DNA of 9,939 nt, from the NCBI GenBank assembly GCA_964589725.1, contig CAZPUJ010000362.1, forward strand, positions 1 through 9,939, given 5' to 3'. Below are positions 1-6,547 of the stretch, one piece after another. The first letter of the stretch is position 1, and each line of letters begins with the position of its first letter. The stretch is from CAYSHJ01 sp964589725. GTDB taxonomy: Bacteria; Planctomycetota; Planctomycetia; Planctomycetales; Planctomycetaceae. The notes beneath the pieces are model-generated. The model was not told where the DNA came from. It did not search any database and saw nothing but the letters and a program-made list of their open reading frames with translations. Position numbers and translations under genes: made by a program.

Positions 1-1
1 C

Positions 2-79
2 CGCAGCGTGGCGTTTAGCGCGGACGGACAACGGCTGGCGTCGGCAAGTCAGTATCCCCGCGTTCGTTCAACGATGTGA
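2..79 (+). CDS. C-terminal end of a WD40-repeat protein (5' end outside window)
   Basis: Frame 2 reads RSVAFSADGQRLASAS, then QYPRVRSTM and a TGA at 77-79. The first part is the classic inner strand of a WD40 blade (S-V-A-F-S-x-D-G-x-x-L-A-S-A-S). WD40 proteins form beta-propeller scaffolds for protein binding. A complete blade would continue with about DGTVKLWD, but here the match stops after SAS and a short unrelated tail leads to the stop. The protein therefore ends in mid-blade, through rearrangement or decay, or this is the last strand of a propeller closed by an earlier blade. Only 25 residues are visible, so the rest of the protein is unknown. The gene is on the same strand as the downstream transferase, 209 bp away, with a repeat element between them. 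Confidence 0.6.
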   Translation, partial: RSVAFSADGQRLASASQYPRVRSTM

Positions 80-178
80 TTGGCTCGTCTGCTTGCCGAC
101 CGGCTCTCCAATGCCGAGACTACTTGCCCGTTTGGCTTACCCGTCCCCTTGACGAAATGATTCGCGGAGTGGGCTTCA

Positions 179-269
179 ACGTATCCATCACGCTCCCGAG
201 TGATGAGCCGAGTGGAGTGATGACGACGTTTACGTCCCGGCTCGTCACGCGGGAGCGTGACGGATACGT
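179..269. repeat. REP-like hairpin doublet (inverted pair)
   Basis: Two 30-nt arms, 181-210 and 238-267, are reverse complements with 3 mismatches by hand count; two further flanking bases pair on each side (179-180 with 268-269). The arms are separated by 27 nt. Each arm is itself a hairpin. The right arm folds as an 8-bp perfect stem, 243-250 with 255-262, around a GGGA loop. The left arm folds as a 7-of-8 stem, 186-193 with 198-205, around TCCC. This is the layout of REP/BIME doublets. It ends 5 nt before the Shine-Dalgarno of the transferase gene, so it would lie in that gene's 5' leader if the promoter is further upstream. Confidence 0.8.
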
Positions 270-274
270 AGTTC

Positions 275-280
275 AGGAGG
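275..280 (+). promoter_or_regulatory. Ribosome binding site of the transferase gene
   Basis: A perfect AGGAGG lies 8 nt before the ATG at 289. It fixes the start there, rather than at the in-frame GTG at 76, which would force translation through the inverted-repeat doublet. Confidence 0.85.
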
Positions 281-288
281 CAACTGCC

Positions 289-2106
289 ATGCGACACATC
301 AGAGGACCATTTCAAACTCATTTTCAAACTCGTTGGCTGGGAGTGATCGTCATGTCGTGGGGATCGTTTGTCGCGTTCGATGCGGCGCGTGCGACGGCTG
401 AGGCGGCTCCGCCACGCGTGTTGCCGCATCCGGGGCGGTCTGTCGTGATCGCCAAAAATGGGATTGTCGCGACCAGTCATCCGCTGGCGGCGCAGGTTGG
501 TTTGGACGTGCTCAAGGCCGGCGGCAACGCGGCCGATGCGGCGATTGCGGCCAGTGCGGCGATCGGGCTTATGGAGCCGATGAGCTGCGGCATCGGTGGC
601 GATCTGTTCGCCATCTATTGGGACGCCAAGACCAAGCGCCTGCACGGGCTGAATGCCTGCGGTCGCAGTCCGTTCAAGCTGACTCGTGAAGTTTTCGAGC
701 AGCGCGGGTTGCAGGAGATTCCGGATTCGGGGCCGTTGTCGTGGTCGGTGCCGGGTTGTGTCGATGGTTGGGAAATGCTGCGGTCGAAGTTCGGCACGAT
801 GTCGTTCAAGCAGTTGCTCGCGCCGAGCATCAAGCACGCCGAAGAAGGATTTCCGGTCAGCGAGATCATTGCCGGAAGCTGGGCGGCGTCGGCGAGTTCT
901 TTGGAACGCTGGCCCGATTCGGCGAAGACGTTTCTGATTGCCGGCGAAGATGCTCAAGGTGACGGGACGAATCAGCGGGCTGACGCCCCCCGCTCGCCAC
1001 GACACGCACCTCGAGCGGGCGAACTCTTTCAGAATCCGAACCTCGCGGCGACGTATCAAGCGATCGCTGCGGGCGGACGAGATGTGTACTACGAAGGTTC
1101 AATCGCCGACGAGATCGTCCGGTTCAGCGAAGCTAACGGCGGGTTCTTCTCGAAGCAGGATTTTGCCGATCATACGTCCGAGTGGGTCCAGCCGGTCAGC
1201 ACGAATTATCGCGGCTACGACGTGTGGGAATTGCCGCCGAACGGCCAGGGAATCGCCGCCTTGCAGATGCTCAATGTTCTGGAGCGGCATGACCTCAAGT
1301 CGCTCGGCCCGTTTCATCCCGATTATCTGCATCTGTTGATCGAATCAAAGAAGTTGGCGTTTGCCGATCGCTCGCGGTTCTATTTCGATCCGGCGTTCGG
1401 CACGCCGCCGACAAAGGAGTTGATTTCCAAAGAATACGCCGCGAAGCAGGACGCTCGCATCGACATGGCTCATGCAGCCAAGCAAGTCGCGCCTGGCGAT
1501 GTCGAGGCGCGGTTGGCCCACGGCGACACGATCTATCTGACAGTCGTGGATAAGGACCGAAATTGTTGCTCGTTCATTCAAAGCAATTACTTCGGTTTCG
1601 GCTCACAGATCGTGCCGGGCAAAGTCGGCTTCGCGTTGCAAAATCGCGGCTGCTTGTTCGCGCTGGACGCCGAGCATCCAAATCGGCTGGAGCCTCACAA
1701 GCGCCCGTTCCACACGATCATCCCGGCGTTCGTCACGAAGGATGGTAAGCCTTGGCTGACGTTCGGCGTGATGGGGGGCGACTTCCAGCCGCAAGGTCAC
1801 GTGCAAGTGCTCGTTAACATGATCGACTTCGGTATGAACGTGCAGCAAGCGGGCGAACATCCGCGCGTGCAGCATACCGGCAGCGCGACCCCGACCGGCC
1901 GGCCAATGTCCGCCAAAGGCGGTACCGTCGATCACGAATGGGGCATTCCCGCAGAGACGTTAAAAACTCTGACAGAGCGCGGCCATCAACTCGGAAGGCC
2001 CGGCGGAGCGTTCGGCGGCTATCAAGCGATCCTCATCGACCACCAAAACGGCGTGCTGCACGGCGGAACCGACCCGCGCAAGGATGGATGTGCGGTCGGC
2101 TATTGA
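289..2106 (+). CDS. Secreted gamma-glutamyltransferase-like hydrolase (YwrD-like, Ntn-hydrolase fold)
   Basis: 605 residues. Family members cleave gamma-glutamyl amides such as glutathione and transfer or hydrolyse the glutamyl group. They mature by self-cleavage, exposing an N-terminal Thr on the small subunit. Residues 16-30 are hydrophobic after basic residues and are followed by ATA-EA near 36-40, so a Sec signal peptide and export are likely. The large subunit starts with the hallmark block ATSHPLAAQ near 61-69, then KAGGNAADAAIAAS near 77-89 and CGIGGD near 100-105. The predicted nucleophile is Thr414 in HGDTIYLTVVDKD. The classic enzyme has Thr-Thr-His at this point and this one has Thr-Ile-Tyr, as I recall for the YwrD-like/acylase branch. 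The C-terminus GGTDPRKDGCAVGY is typical. Residues about 222-239 are an extra stretch holding an in-frame palindrome. The start is set by AGGAGG at 275-280. Substrate is not predictable; cephalosporin-acylase-like activity is an alternative. Confidence 0.93.
   Translation: MRHIRGPFQTHFQTRWLGVIVMSWGSFVAFDAARATAEAAPPRVLPHPGRSVVIAKNGIVATSHPLAAQVGLDVLKAGGNAADAAIAASAAIGLMEPMSCGIGGDLFAIYWDAKTKRLHGLNACGRSPFKLTREVFEQRGLQEIPDSGPLSWSVPGCVDGWEMLRSKFGTMSFKQLLAPSIKHAEEGFPVSEIIAGSWAASASSLERWPDSAKTFLIAGEDAQGDGTNQRADAPRSPRHAPRAGELFQNPNLAATYQAIAAGGRDVYYEGSIADEIVRFSEANGGFFSKQDFADHTSEWVQPVSTNYRGYDVWELPPNGQGIAALQMLNVLERHDLKSLGPFHPDYLHLLIESKKLAFADRSRFYFDPAFGTPPTKELISKEYAAKQDARIDMAHAAKQVAPGDVEARLAHGDTIYLTVVDKDRNCCSFIQSNYFGFGSQIVPGKVGFALQNRGCLFALDAEHPNRLEPHKRPFHTIIPAFVTKDGKPWLTFGVMGGDFQPQGHVQVLVNMIDFGMNVQQAGEHPRVQHTGSATPTGRPMSAKGGTVDHEWGIPAETLKTLTERGHQLGRPGGAFGGYQAILIDHQNGVLHGGTDPRKDGCAVGY
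974..994. repeat. Short palindrome inserted in frame within the transferase gene
   Basis: AGCGGG at 974-979 pairs perfectly with CCCGCT at 989-994 around a 9-nt loop. CCCGCTCG at 989-996 can alternatively pair with CGAGCGGG at 1012-1019. The stretch encodes roughly QRADAPRS, polar residues lying in a segment I do not recall from relatives, just before the conserved PRAGELFQNP block. It looks like a small repeat unit captured by the reading frame. Confidence 0.55.
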
Positions 2107-2167
2107 AGCACGTGATTCGCACCGGAGTCGCGAAAGCCTCTGCATCGGATTCCGAGACTTACAGAAT

Positions 2168-2206
2168 GGACGTGCCCGCCCTTGCTGGCGCTTCGGGTTA
2201 GGGTCC
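2168..2206. repeat. Short intergenic repeat between convergent genes
   Basis: The 141-bp gap between the convergent transferase and ATPase genes contains CCCGCCCTTGCTGGCGCTTC followed by GGGTTA (2175-2200). I recall this as a word common in planctomycete intergenic regions. It can fold imperfectly: GGAC at 2168-2171 pairs with GTCC at 2203-2206, and CCCG at 2175-2178 pairs with CGGG at 2194-2197. No T-tract follows, so a Rho-independent terminator is not supported. Nothing else is recognisable in this gap. Confidence 0.4.
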
Positions 2207-2247
2207 GTCGAATGACCGCTTCCATTACGAACGTCGTTGGCGAGTCA

Positions 2248-4836
2248 TTACGCCGCGAGGTGGCGATAGAAGAGGCGTTTGACGACCTCCATGCCGACGC
2301 CGTAGAGCAGCGTGATGACCAGGGCGATCGTCAGGAGCATTGGCGGAGGGGAGACAAAGCCAAGCGTCGAGGCAACCGGAGAATACGGAAGCAGCACCGT
2401 CACAAGGGCGATGGATGCTTCGGCGAAGAGGAACAATCGGCCCGGGCGACTGAGGAAGAACGGGCGTTGCGTGCGGATCACCAGCAAGATCATCAGGCCG
2501 GTGAGCGTCGATTCCACGAACCAACCGGTTTGGAATAGTTGCTCGAAAACCTCAGGAGACTCGGTCGTGCGGAGTTCGTTGAAGAGGTAGAACATCGCGC
2601 CGAAAGTCATGAAGTCGAACATCGAACTGGCGAAGCCGAAAGACATCATGAAGCGGACGATAAAGCGCGTGTCCCAGCGGCGCGGGCGCTGAATCTGTTC
2701 TGGATCGACGCTGTCGGTGGCCAGCGCCATCGCGGGGAAGTCAGCCAGCAGATTCACGAGCAGAATCTGCGAGGCGAGCAGCGGCTCGAACGGCAGGAAC
2801 AACGACGCGACAGCCAGACTGAACATGTAGCCGAAGTTCGCGGCGATGGCGAAGAAGACATACTTCAGCGTGTTGGAAAAGGTCCGCCGGCCCTCGCGCA
2901 CGCCTTGCACGAGTACGCCGAGATCCTGCTTGAGCAGCACGACTTGTGCGGCCTCGCGAGCGACATCGACAGCCGATGCGACCGAGATGCCGACATCCGC
3001 CGCGTGCAACGCCGAGGCGTCATTGATGCCGTCTCCCAGATAACCGACCACTTGGCCCGAGTGTTTCAAGGCGAGGATGATCTGCTCTTTCTGATTCGGT
3101 TCGACCTCGGCAAAGACGTCGGCTTCGTGAGCACGCTGGCGGATCGCGTCTTCGTCGAGCGTACGCAGGTCAGAACCAGTCACGATTCTCGGCGATTCGA
3201 TGCCGACTCGACGGCTGACGGTCTCAGCGACCGCTCGGTTGTCGCCGGTGATGACTTTCAGGCCGATGCCGAGTTCCTTCAGTTGTGCGAGCGTTTCCTT
3301 GGCGTCAGCTTTCGGCAGATCCGCGAATGCGAGGAAGCCGAGGAACGTCATGTTTCGCTCGTCGTCCTTGCTGATGTGCGGCACATCATCCGTTCGCACA
3401 GCGAGTCCGAGCACGCGCAGGCCCTCGTTGCTCATCTCGGCAAAGCGGCGGTCGATGTCGGCTTGCAGCGAATCGAGACTCACCACCTGGCCGCGGGCGG
3501 TTTCCGCTTGCGAGCAGCATTCCAGCACCTGCGCGAGTGCCCCTTTGGTGATGAGCAGCTTCTGTCCGTTCTCTTTGACGCGGACGCTGAGACGTTTGCG
3601 AATGAAGTCGTACGGGATTTCGTCGAGTTTCTCGACTCCGGACGTGTCGAATTCTTTGCGATCACGAATCGCCCGGTCGATTGGGTTGGCGAATCCGGTT
3701 TGAAAGTAGGCATTCAAAAAGGCGAGCCGCGCGACACGGTCATTCGGCTGACCAGCCACATCCAGCGTCTCATGAAGTTGAATGACGCCGTCGGTCAAAG
3801 TGCCAGTCTTGTCCGAGCACAGCACCGTCATGCTGCCGAGGTTTTCGATGGCCAGCAGTTGCTTGACGATGACCTGATGCTTAGCCATCGTCTTGGCTCC
3901 GACGGCGAGCACCACGCTGGTGACGGCGGGCAGCAGTTGCGGTGTCATACCCACGGCCAGCGCGAGGCCGACCAGCAACGACTCAACGAGGGGCTTTTGT
4001 TGAACGCCGATTTTGACGGCGAACACCACGACGGTGATGACCAGCACCACCTTGATCAGCAGTTGGCCGAAGTGGCGGATACCTCGCTCGAACCCAGTCT
4101 CCGGCTGCTTGTGTTCGAGCCGCTCCGAGATTCGGCCGAATTCGGTGTCCGGCCCCGTGCCGGCCACGACCGCCGTGGCGAAGCCGCTCATGACGTTGGT
4201 CCCCAGGAACACAGAATTCGTGCGTCGGCCCAGCGGCGTCTGCTCCGGCAACACAGCGACTGATTTCTCGGCGGGAAAACTTTCGCCGGTGAGCACCGCT
4301 TCGTTCAAGAAGAGATCGCGTGCAGAAAGCAATCGGCAATCGCCGGGGATGAGATCACCGGCTCGCAACCGGATCACGTCGCCCGACACGATCTCCGCGA
4401 GCGGCACCTCTTGATCTTGGCCATCGCGAATCACGGTCGCTTTGGTTTCGATCATGCCCATCAGCTTCGCGACGGCATCGGCCGCACTGAGCTCTTGCCA
4501 GAAGCTCAACAAACCGCTGGCGATCAAAATGAAGACGATGATAAACGCATCCGGTGCATCGCTGAGCGAGAACGGTTCCGACTCGGCCCAAGCATCATGC
4601 ACTGCCAGCGAAAACGACAGCACCGCCGAACAAAACAGCAAGATGATGATCGGACTTTTGAACTGATCGAGCAGCAGCGACCAAGCGGATTCCCGATGCG
4701 GCTTCAACTGCGTGGTGCGTGCCAACCGCTCTCTGGCGGCGGACTGCGGCAGTCCTTGCTCCGTGGTTTCCAGTTGTCCCAACAAGCGATCGGTCGCGAC
4801 CGACCAAAAGGCGTTGCCTCCCGTCACGTTGGCCAT
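2248..4836 (-). CDS. mgtA: MgtA-like magnesium-translocating P-type ATPase (P3B)
   Basis: 862 residues from the ATG at 4836; a TTG one codon upstream (4839) is a possible alternative. The E. coli enzyme is about 900 residues. P3B ATPases use ATP hydrolysis to bring Mg2+ into the cytoplasm. All core motifs are present in order: actuator TGES at 183-186, M4 motif TPQLLP at 298-303, phosphorylated Asp342 in DKTGTLTDG, nucleotide-binding KGA near 431-433, TGDN at 530-533, and hinge GDGINDA at 601-607. C-terminal segments resemble MgtA closely, for example SSMFDFMTFGAMFYLF and LFQTGWFV. The M6 region reads NLLADFPAMALATDSVD; the corresponding MgtA stretch from memory is NLLYDVSQVAIPFDNVD, so ion specificity is not certain. 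A modest GGGTGG precedes the ATG by 6 nt. The gene lies 127 nt downstream of the permease on the same strand and may share its transcript. I saw no recognisable Mg2+ riboswitch in that gap. Confidence 0.94.
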   Translation of the reverse strand: MANVTGGNAFWSVATDRLLGQLETTEQGLPQSAARERLARTTQLKPHRESAWSLLLDQFKSPIIILLFCSAVLSFSLAVHDAWAESEPFSLSDAPDAFIIVFILIASGLLSFWQELSAADAVAKLMGMIETKATVIRDGQDQEVPLAEIVSGDVIRLRAGDLIPGDCRLLSARDLFLNEAVLTGESFPAEKSVAVLPEQTPLGRRTNSVFLGTNVMSGFATAVVAGTGPDTEFGRISERLEHKQPETGFERGIRHFGQLLIKVVLVITVVVFAVKIGVQQKPLVESLLVGLALAVGMTPQLLPAVTSVVLAVGAKTMAKHQVIVKQLLAIENLGSMTVLCSDKTGTLTDGVIQLHETLDVAGQPNDRVARLAFLNAYFQTGFANPIDRAIRDRKEFDTSGVEKLDEIPYDFIRKRLSVRVKENGQKLLITKGALAQVLECCSQAETARGQVVSLDSLQADIDRRFAEMSNEGLRVLGLAVRTDDVPHISKDDERNMTFLGFLAFADLPKADAKETLAQLKELGIGLKVITGDNRAVAETVSRRVGIESPRIVTGSDLRTLDEDAIRQRAHEADVFAEVEPNQKEQIILALKHSGQVVGYLGDGINDASALHAADVGISVASAVDVAREAAQVVLLKQDLGVLVQGVREGRRTFSNTLKYVFFAIAANFGYMFSLAVASLFLPFEPLLASQILLVNLLADFPAMALATDSVDPEQIQRPRRWDTRFIVRFMMSFGFASSMFDFMTFGAMFYLFNELRTTESPEVFEQLFQTGWFVESTLTGLMILLVIRTQRPFFLSRPGRLFLFAEASIALVTVLLPYSPVASTLGFVSPPPMLLTIALVITLLYGVGMEVVKRLFYRHLAA

Positions 4837-4884
4837 CAATCGCCACCCTTTCGAATTAGTCCCGCCGCCCTGTCATCGTTCCGC

Positions 4885-4912
4885 GTTCTCCGACGGGAGC
4901 GTGAGGCAGAAC
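4885..4912. repeat. Possible degenerate REP-like remnant in the permease-ATPase spacer
   Basis: CGGGAGCGTGA at 4894-4904 is identical to 250-260, the core of the right arm of the doublet upstream of the transferase. GTTCT at 4885-4889 and AGAAC at 4908-4912 are complementary and bracket it. The partner arm and most of the stem are missing, so this may be a decayed single unit or coincidence. The rest of the 127-nt spacer has no clear terminator or promoter. Confidence 0.3.
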
Positions 4913-4963
4913 ATTAAAGGGCCCATCGACCAAATTCCAATGACCAAGAACTTGAGATACCGA

Positions 4964-6325
4964 TCAACTGATTTGATGGGGAGTTTGCGCCTTTCGCCGC
5001 CACCACGCCGCGACGGGATACAGGATCGGGCCGCTCGCCATGACGAACAGGGCGATACCGACGACGGTCCAAAGACCGCCTTCGCCCTCTTCGGCGGCCC
5101 GGTAGTAGGCTCCGCTACCGACGCATAGCAGCGGCATAACGCAGAGCACGACCGCCGCACCCCATCCTCCCGGAACGCGGAATGGTCGCGGCAAGTTCGG
5201 CTCGCGCCAGCGTAGGACCAAAAACGCGAGCAATTCCATGGACATCATGGCTCCATAAAACGTCACGTCTGCGGCGGCCAGTTCTTCGAGATCGCGGAAT
5301 ACAAGGATGACCACCGTGTAAACAATTCCCGAAACAATGAGCGCGACCCATGGAGCGTCATACCGATTGGTCTTCATCAGAACTTTCGGCAAATAACCAT
5401 CGCTGCCCATCACGAACGGCACACGGCTGTAAACCAGCACCAACGCGGAATACAGTCCCACGGCAGACATCATTCCCATAGCGCTCGTGAGATTTCCAAG
5501 CCATGGTCCCCCGATCCGCTCGGCGGCTGTACTCCAAGCGCCCGATTCCCACGCGAAGTTTTCTGTGCCCAACAGGGACAAGGCCACCAGCGACGGGACG
5601 GTGTAGACGAATGCGATCAGCACAACTGATATCAGAAGTGCTCGCGGATAGTCTCGACGCGGATTCTGCATCTCACCGGCAATGGTTGAAATGGAATCCC
5701 AGCCCATGTAATTCCACAACACCAGAGGAATCGCGGTGGCAAACGCCGTCGCCACCGTCGATCCCCGAGACACGAATGGTGTCACCGGGGAATACGAGAA
5801 CCCCTGAGTCAGTCCTTGATATAAACCGACCACCACCAGTATGGCGAAGGGACACAGCACCAAAAAGGTTAACGCTTCGGCAAACTTCCCCACTGCATGA
5901 GAACCCCACAAATTCAGCAACACGAAACCCCAAATCATGGCGATCATCACGCCCCTGCGGAGCCAGTAGTCGCCGTCTTCACCGACGCCGGGAATGAAAT
6001 AGGCCAAATAGTCGCAGAACATTGTGGGATACAGTCCGATGTCTACAAAGGTGTAAAGCCACGCCCACCAGCCTTGGCAAAACGCACCGAATGGTCCCAG
6101 CGCCCGCTTCGTCCAAGCGTAGTAACCTCCCTCTTTGGGCAGCGCAGTTCCCAACTCCGCGCAGACCAAGGCGATCGGAGCGCTCCAAATCAACGGCGTC
6201 ACCAGCAGCAACAAGACCGCCAATCCTGGCCCTGTCGCCAACAAGTCTTCCAGGGCATACGTGCCGCCGCAGACGTTGAAGAAAATGATGCTGATGATCG
6301 CGGGCAACGTCAGCGCGCGCTTCAC
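4964..6325 (-). CDS. APC-superfamily amino acid/polyamine permease
   Basis: 453 residues, largely hydrophobic, with about 12 membrane segments; an inner-membrane secondary transporter, probably a proton symporter. TM1 contains FFNVCGGTYALED (15-27), where the Gly-Gly break is the substrate-binding unwound helix of the APC fold. It is followed by IWSAPIALVCAELGTALPKEGGYYAW (46-71). TM6 carries NYMGWDSISTIAGEMQNPRR (205-224). These motifs resemble the LAT/plant polyamine-uptake-transporter branch, which I recall as having WDSISTLAGE and GGY-VW. Polyamines or neutral amino acids are thus plausible substrates, but this is inference. The start is GTG at 6325, preceded by a weak GAAAGAGA. The same GTG with MKRAL is conserved in the truncated paralogue at 7844, which supports this start. 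A coiled-coil gene remnant ends only 15 nt upstream. The ATPase gene follows downstream on the same strand. Confidence 0.93.
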   Translation of the reverse strand: MKRALTLPAIISIIFFNVCGGTYALEDLLATGPGLAVLLLLVTPLIWSAPIALVCAELGTALPKEGGYYAWTKRALGPFGAFCQGWWAWLYTFVDIGLYPTMFCDYLAYFIPGVGEDGDYWLRRGVMIAMIWGFVLLNLWGSHAVGKFAEALTFLVLCPFAILVVVGLYQGLTQGFSYSPVTPFVSRGSTVATAFATAIPLVLWNYMGWDSISTIAGEMQNPRRDYPRALLISVVLIAFVYTVPSLVALSLLGTENFAWESGAWSTAAERIGGPWLGNLTSAMGMMSAVGLYSALVLVYSRVPFVMGSDGYLPKVLMKTNRYDAPWVALIVSGIVYTVVILVFRDLEELAAADVTFYGAMMSMELLAFLVLRWREPNLPRPFRVPGGWGAAVVLCVMPLLCVGSGAYYRAAEEGEGGLWTVVGIALFVMASGPILYPVAAWWRRKAQTPHQIS

Positions 6326-6433
6326 GGCAGTCTCTTTCGGTTATTCACAGACCGGCATCGGCGGACGCGTGCATATCGAAACCGGCGACTGTGGTTAGAT
6401 CAGCGACGTGAGCTGTTGCGGCAAGTCGCAGAT
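6238..6433. repeat. Left copy of a duplicated coiled-coil/permease junction
   Basis: 6238-6325 aligns with 7757-7844 without gaps at a constant offset of 1519 bp, 73 of 88 identical by hand count. 6341-6433 aligns with 7948-8040 at an offset of 1607, roughly 70 percent identical. The copies are direct repeats flanking the DUF1559 gene. The left copy lacks 88 bp present in the right one, corresponding to the hairpin doublet at 7871-7951. Confidence 0.85.
6341..6433 (-). pseudogene. 3' remnant of a second coiled-coil gene
   Basis: Read on the minus strand, these codons give DLPQQLTSLI, a stop, then PQSPVSIC, TRPPMPVCE and a stop. They align without gaps to the last 28 residues of the intact coiled-coil protein (DLLQQLTALTEPASPVSMW and on to PLMPVYE). 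I count 17 of 28 identical, with the natural stop at the same column (TAA at 6341-6343). An in-frame TAA at 6395-6397 and loss of everything upstream of about 6433 show that it is dead. The remaining sequence up to the DUF1559 stop at 6548 shows no further similarity that I can see. Its end lies 15 nt before the permease start, which suggests the two genes were once translationally coupled. Confidence 0.8.
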
Positions 6434-6502
6434 GCGTGACACCACACAAATCGTGGCGTCGCGATGCTCATCGTGATTGAGCGTCGCCGCCCGAAGTTGC
6501 TC

Positions 6503-6527
6503 CACCATGCATGCTTAGGCCATGGTG
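6503..6527 (-). terminator. Weak hairpin downstream of the DUF1559 gene
   Basis: CACCATG at 6503-6509 pairs with CATGGTG at 6521-6527 around an 11-nt loop, 20 nt past the DUF1559 stop codon. No T-run follows on the minus strand, so termination activity is only a possibility. Confidence 0.3.
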
Positions 6528-6547
6528 TCCTGACGACAGATTTCGCG

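Noticed and set aside
76..288. 71-codon N-terminal extension of the transferase from a GTG
   Set aside because: It overlaps the WD40 end and the inverted-repeat doublet, while AGGAGG and a signal peptide support the ATG at 289.
49..1059. 336-codon open frame on the minus strand opposite the transferase gene
   Set aside because: It is antisense to a gene with unmistakable family motifs, is rich in Arg, His and Pro as expected for a shadow frame, and runs through the hairpin doublet.
2539..4263. 574-codon open frame on the plus strand opposite the ATPase gene
   Set aside because: It is antisense to all the core P-type ATPase motifs; its His/Asp/Arg-rich composition is a shadow of the real gene's codon use, and no domain is recognisable.
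4837..4963. Mg2+ riboswitch or leader peptide upstream of the ATPase
   Set aside because: The 127-nt spacer shows no conserved M-box-like structure, terminator/antiterminator pair or convincing short open frame.
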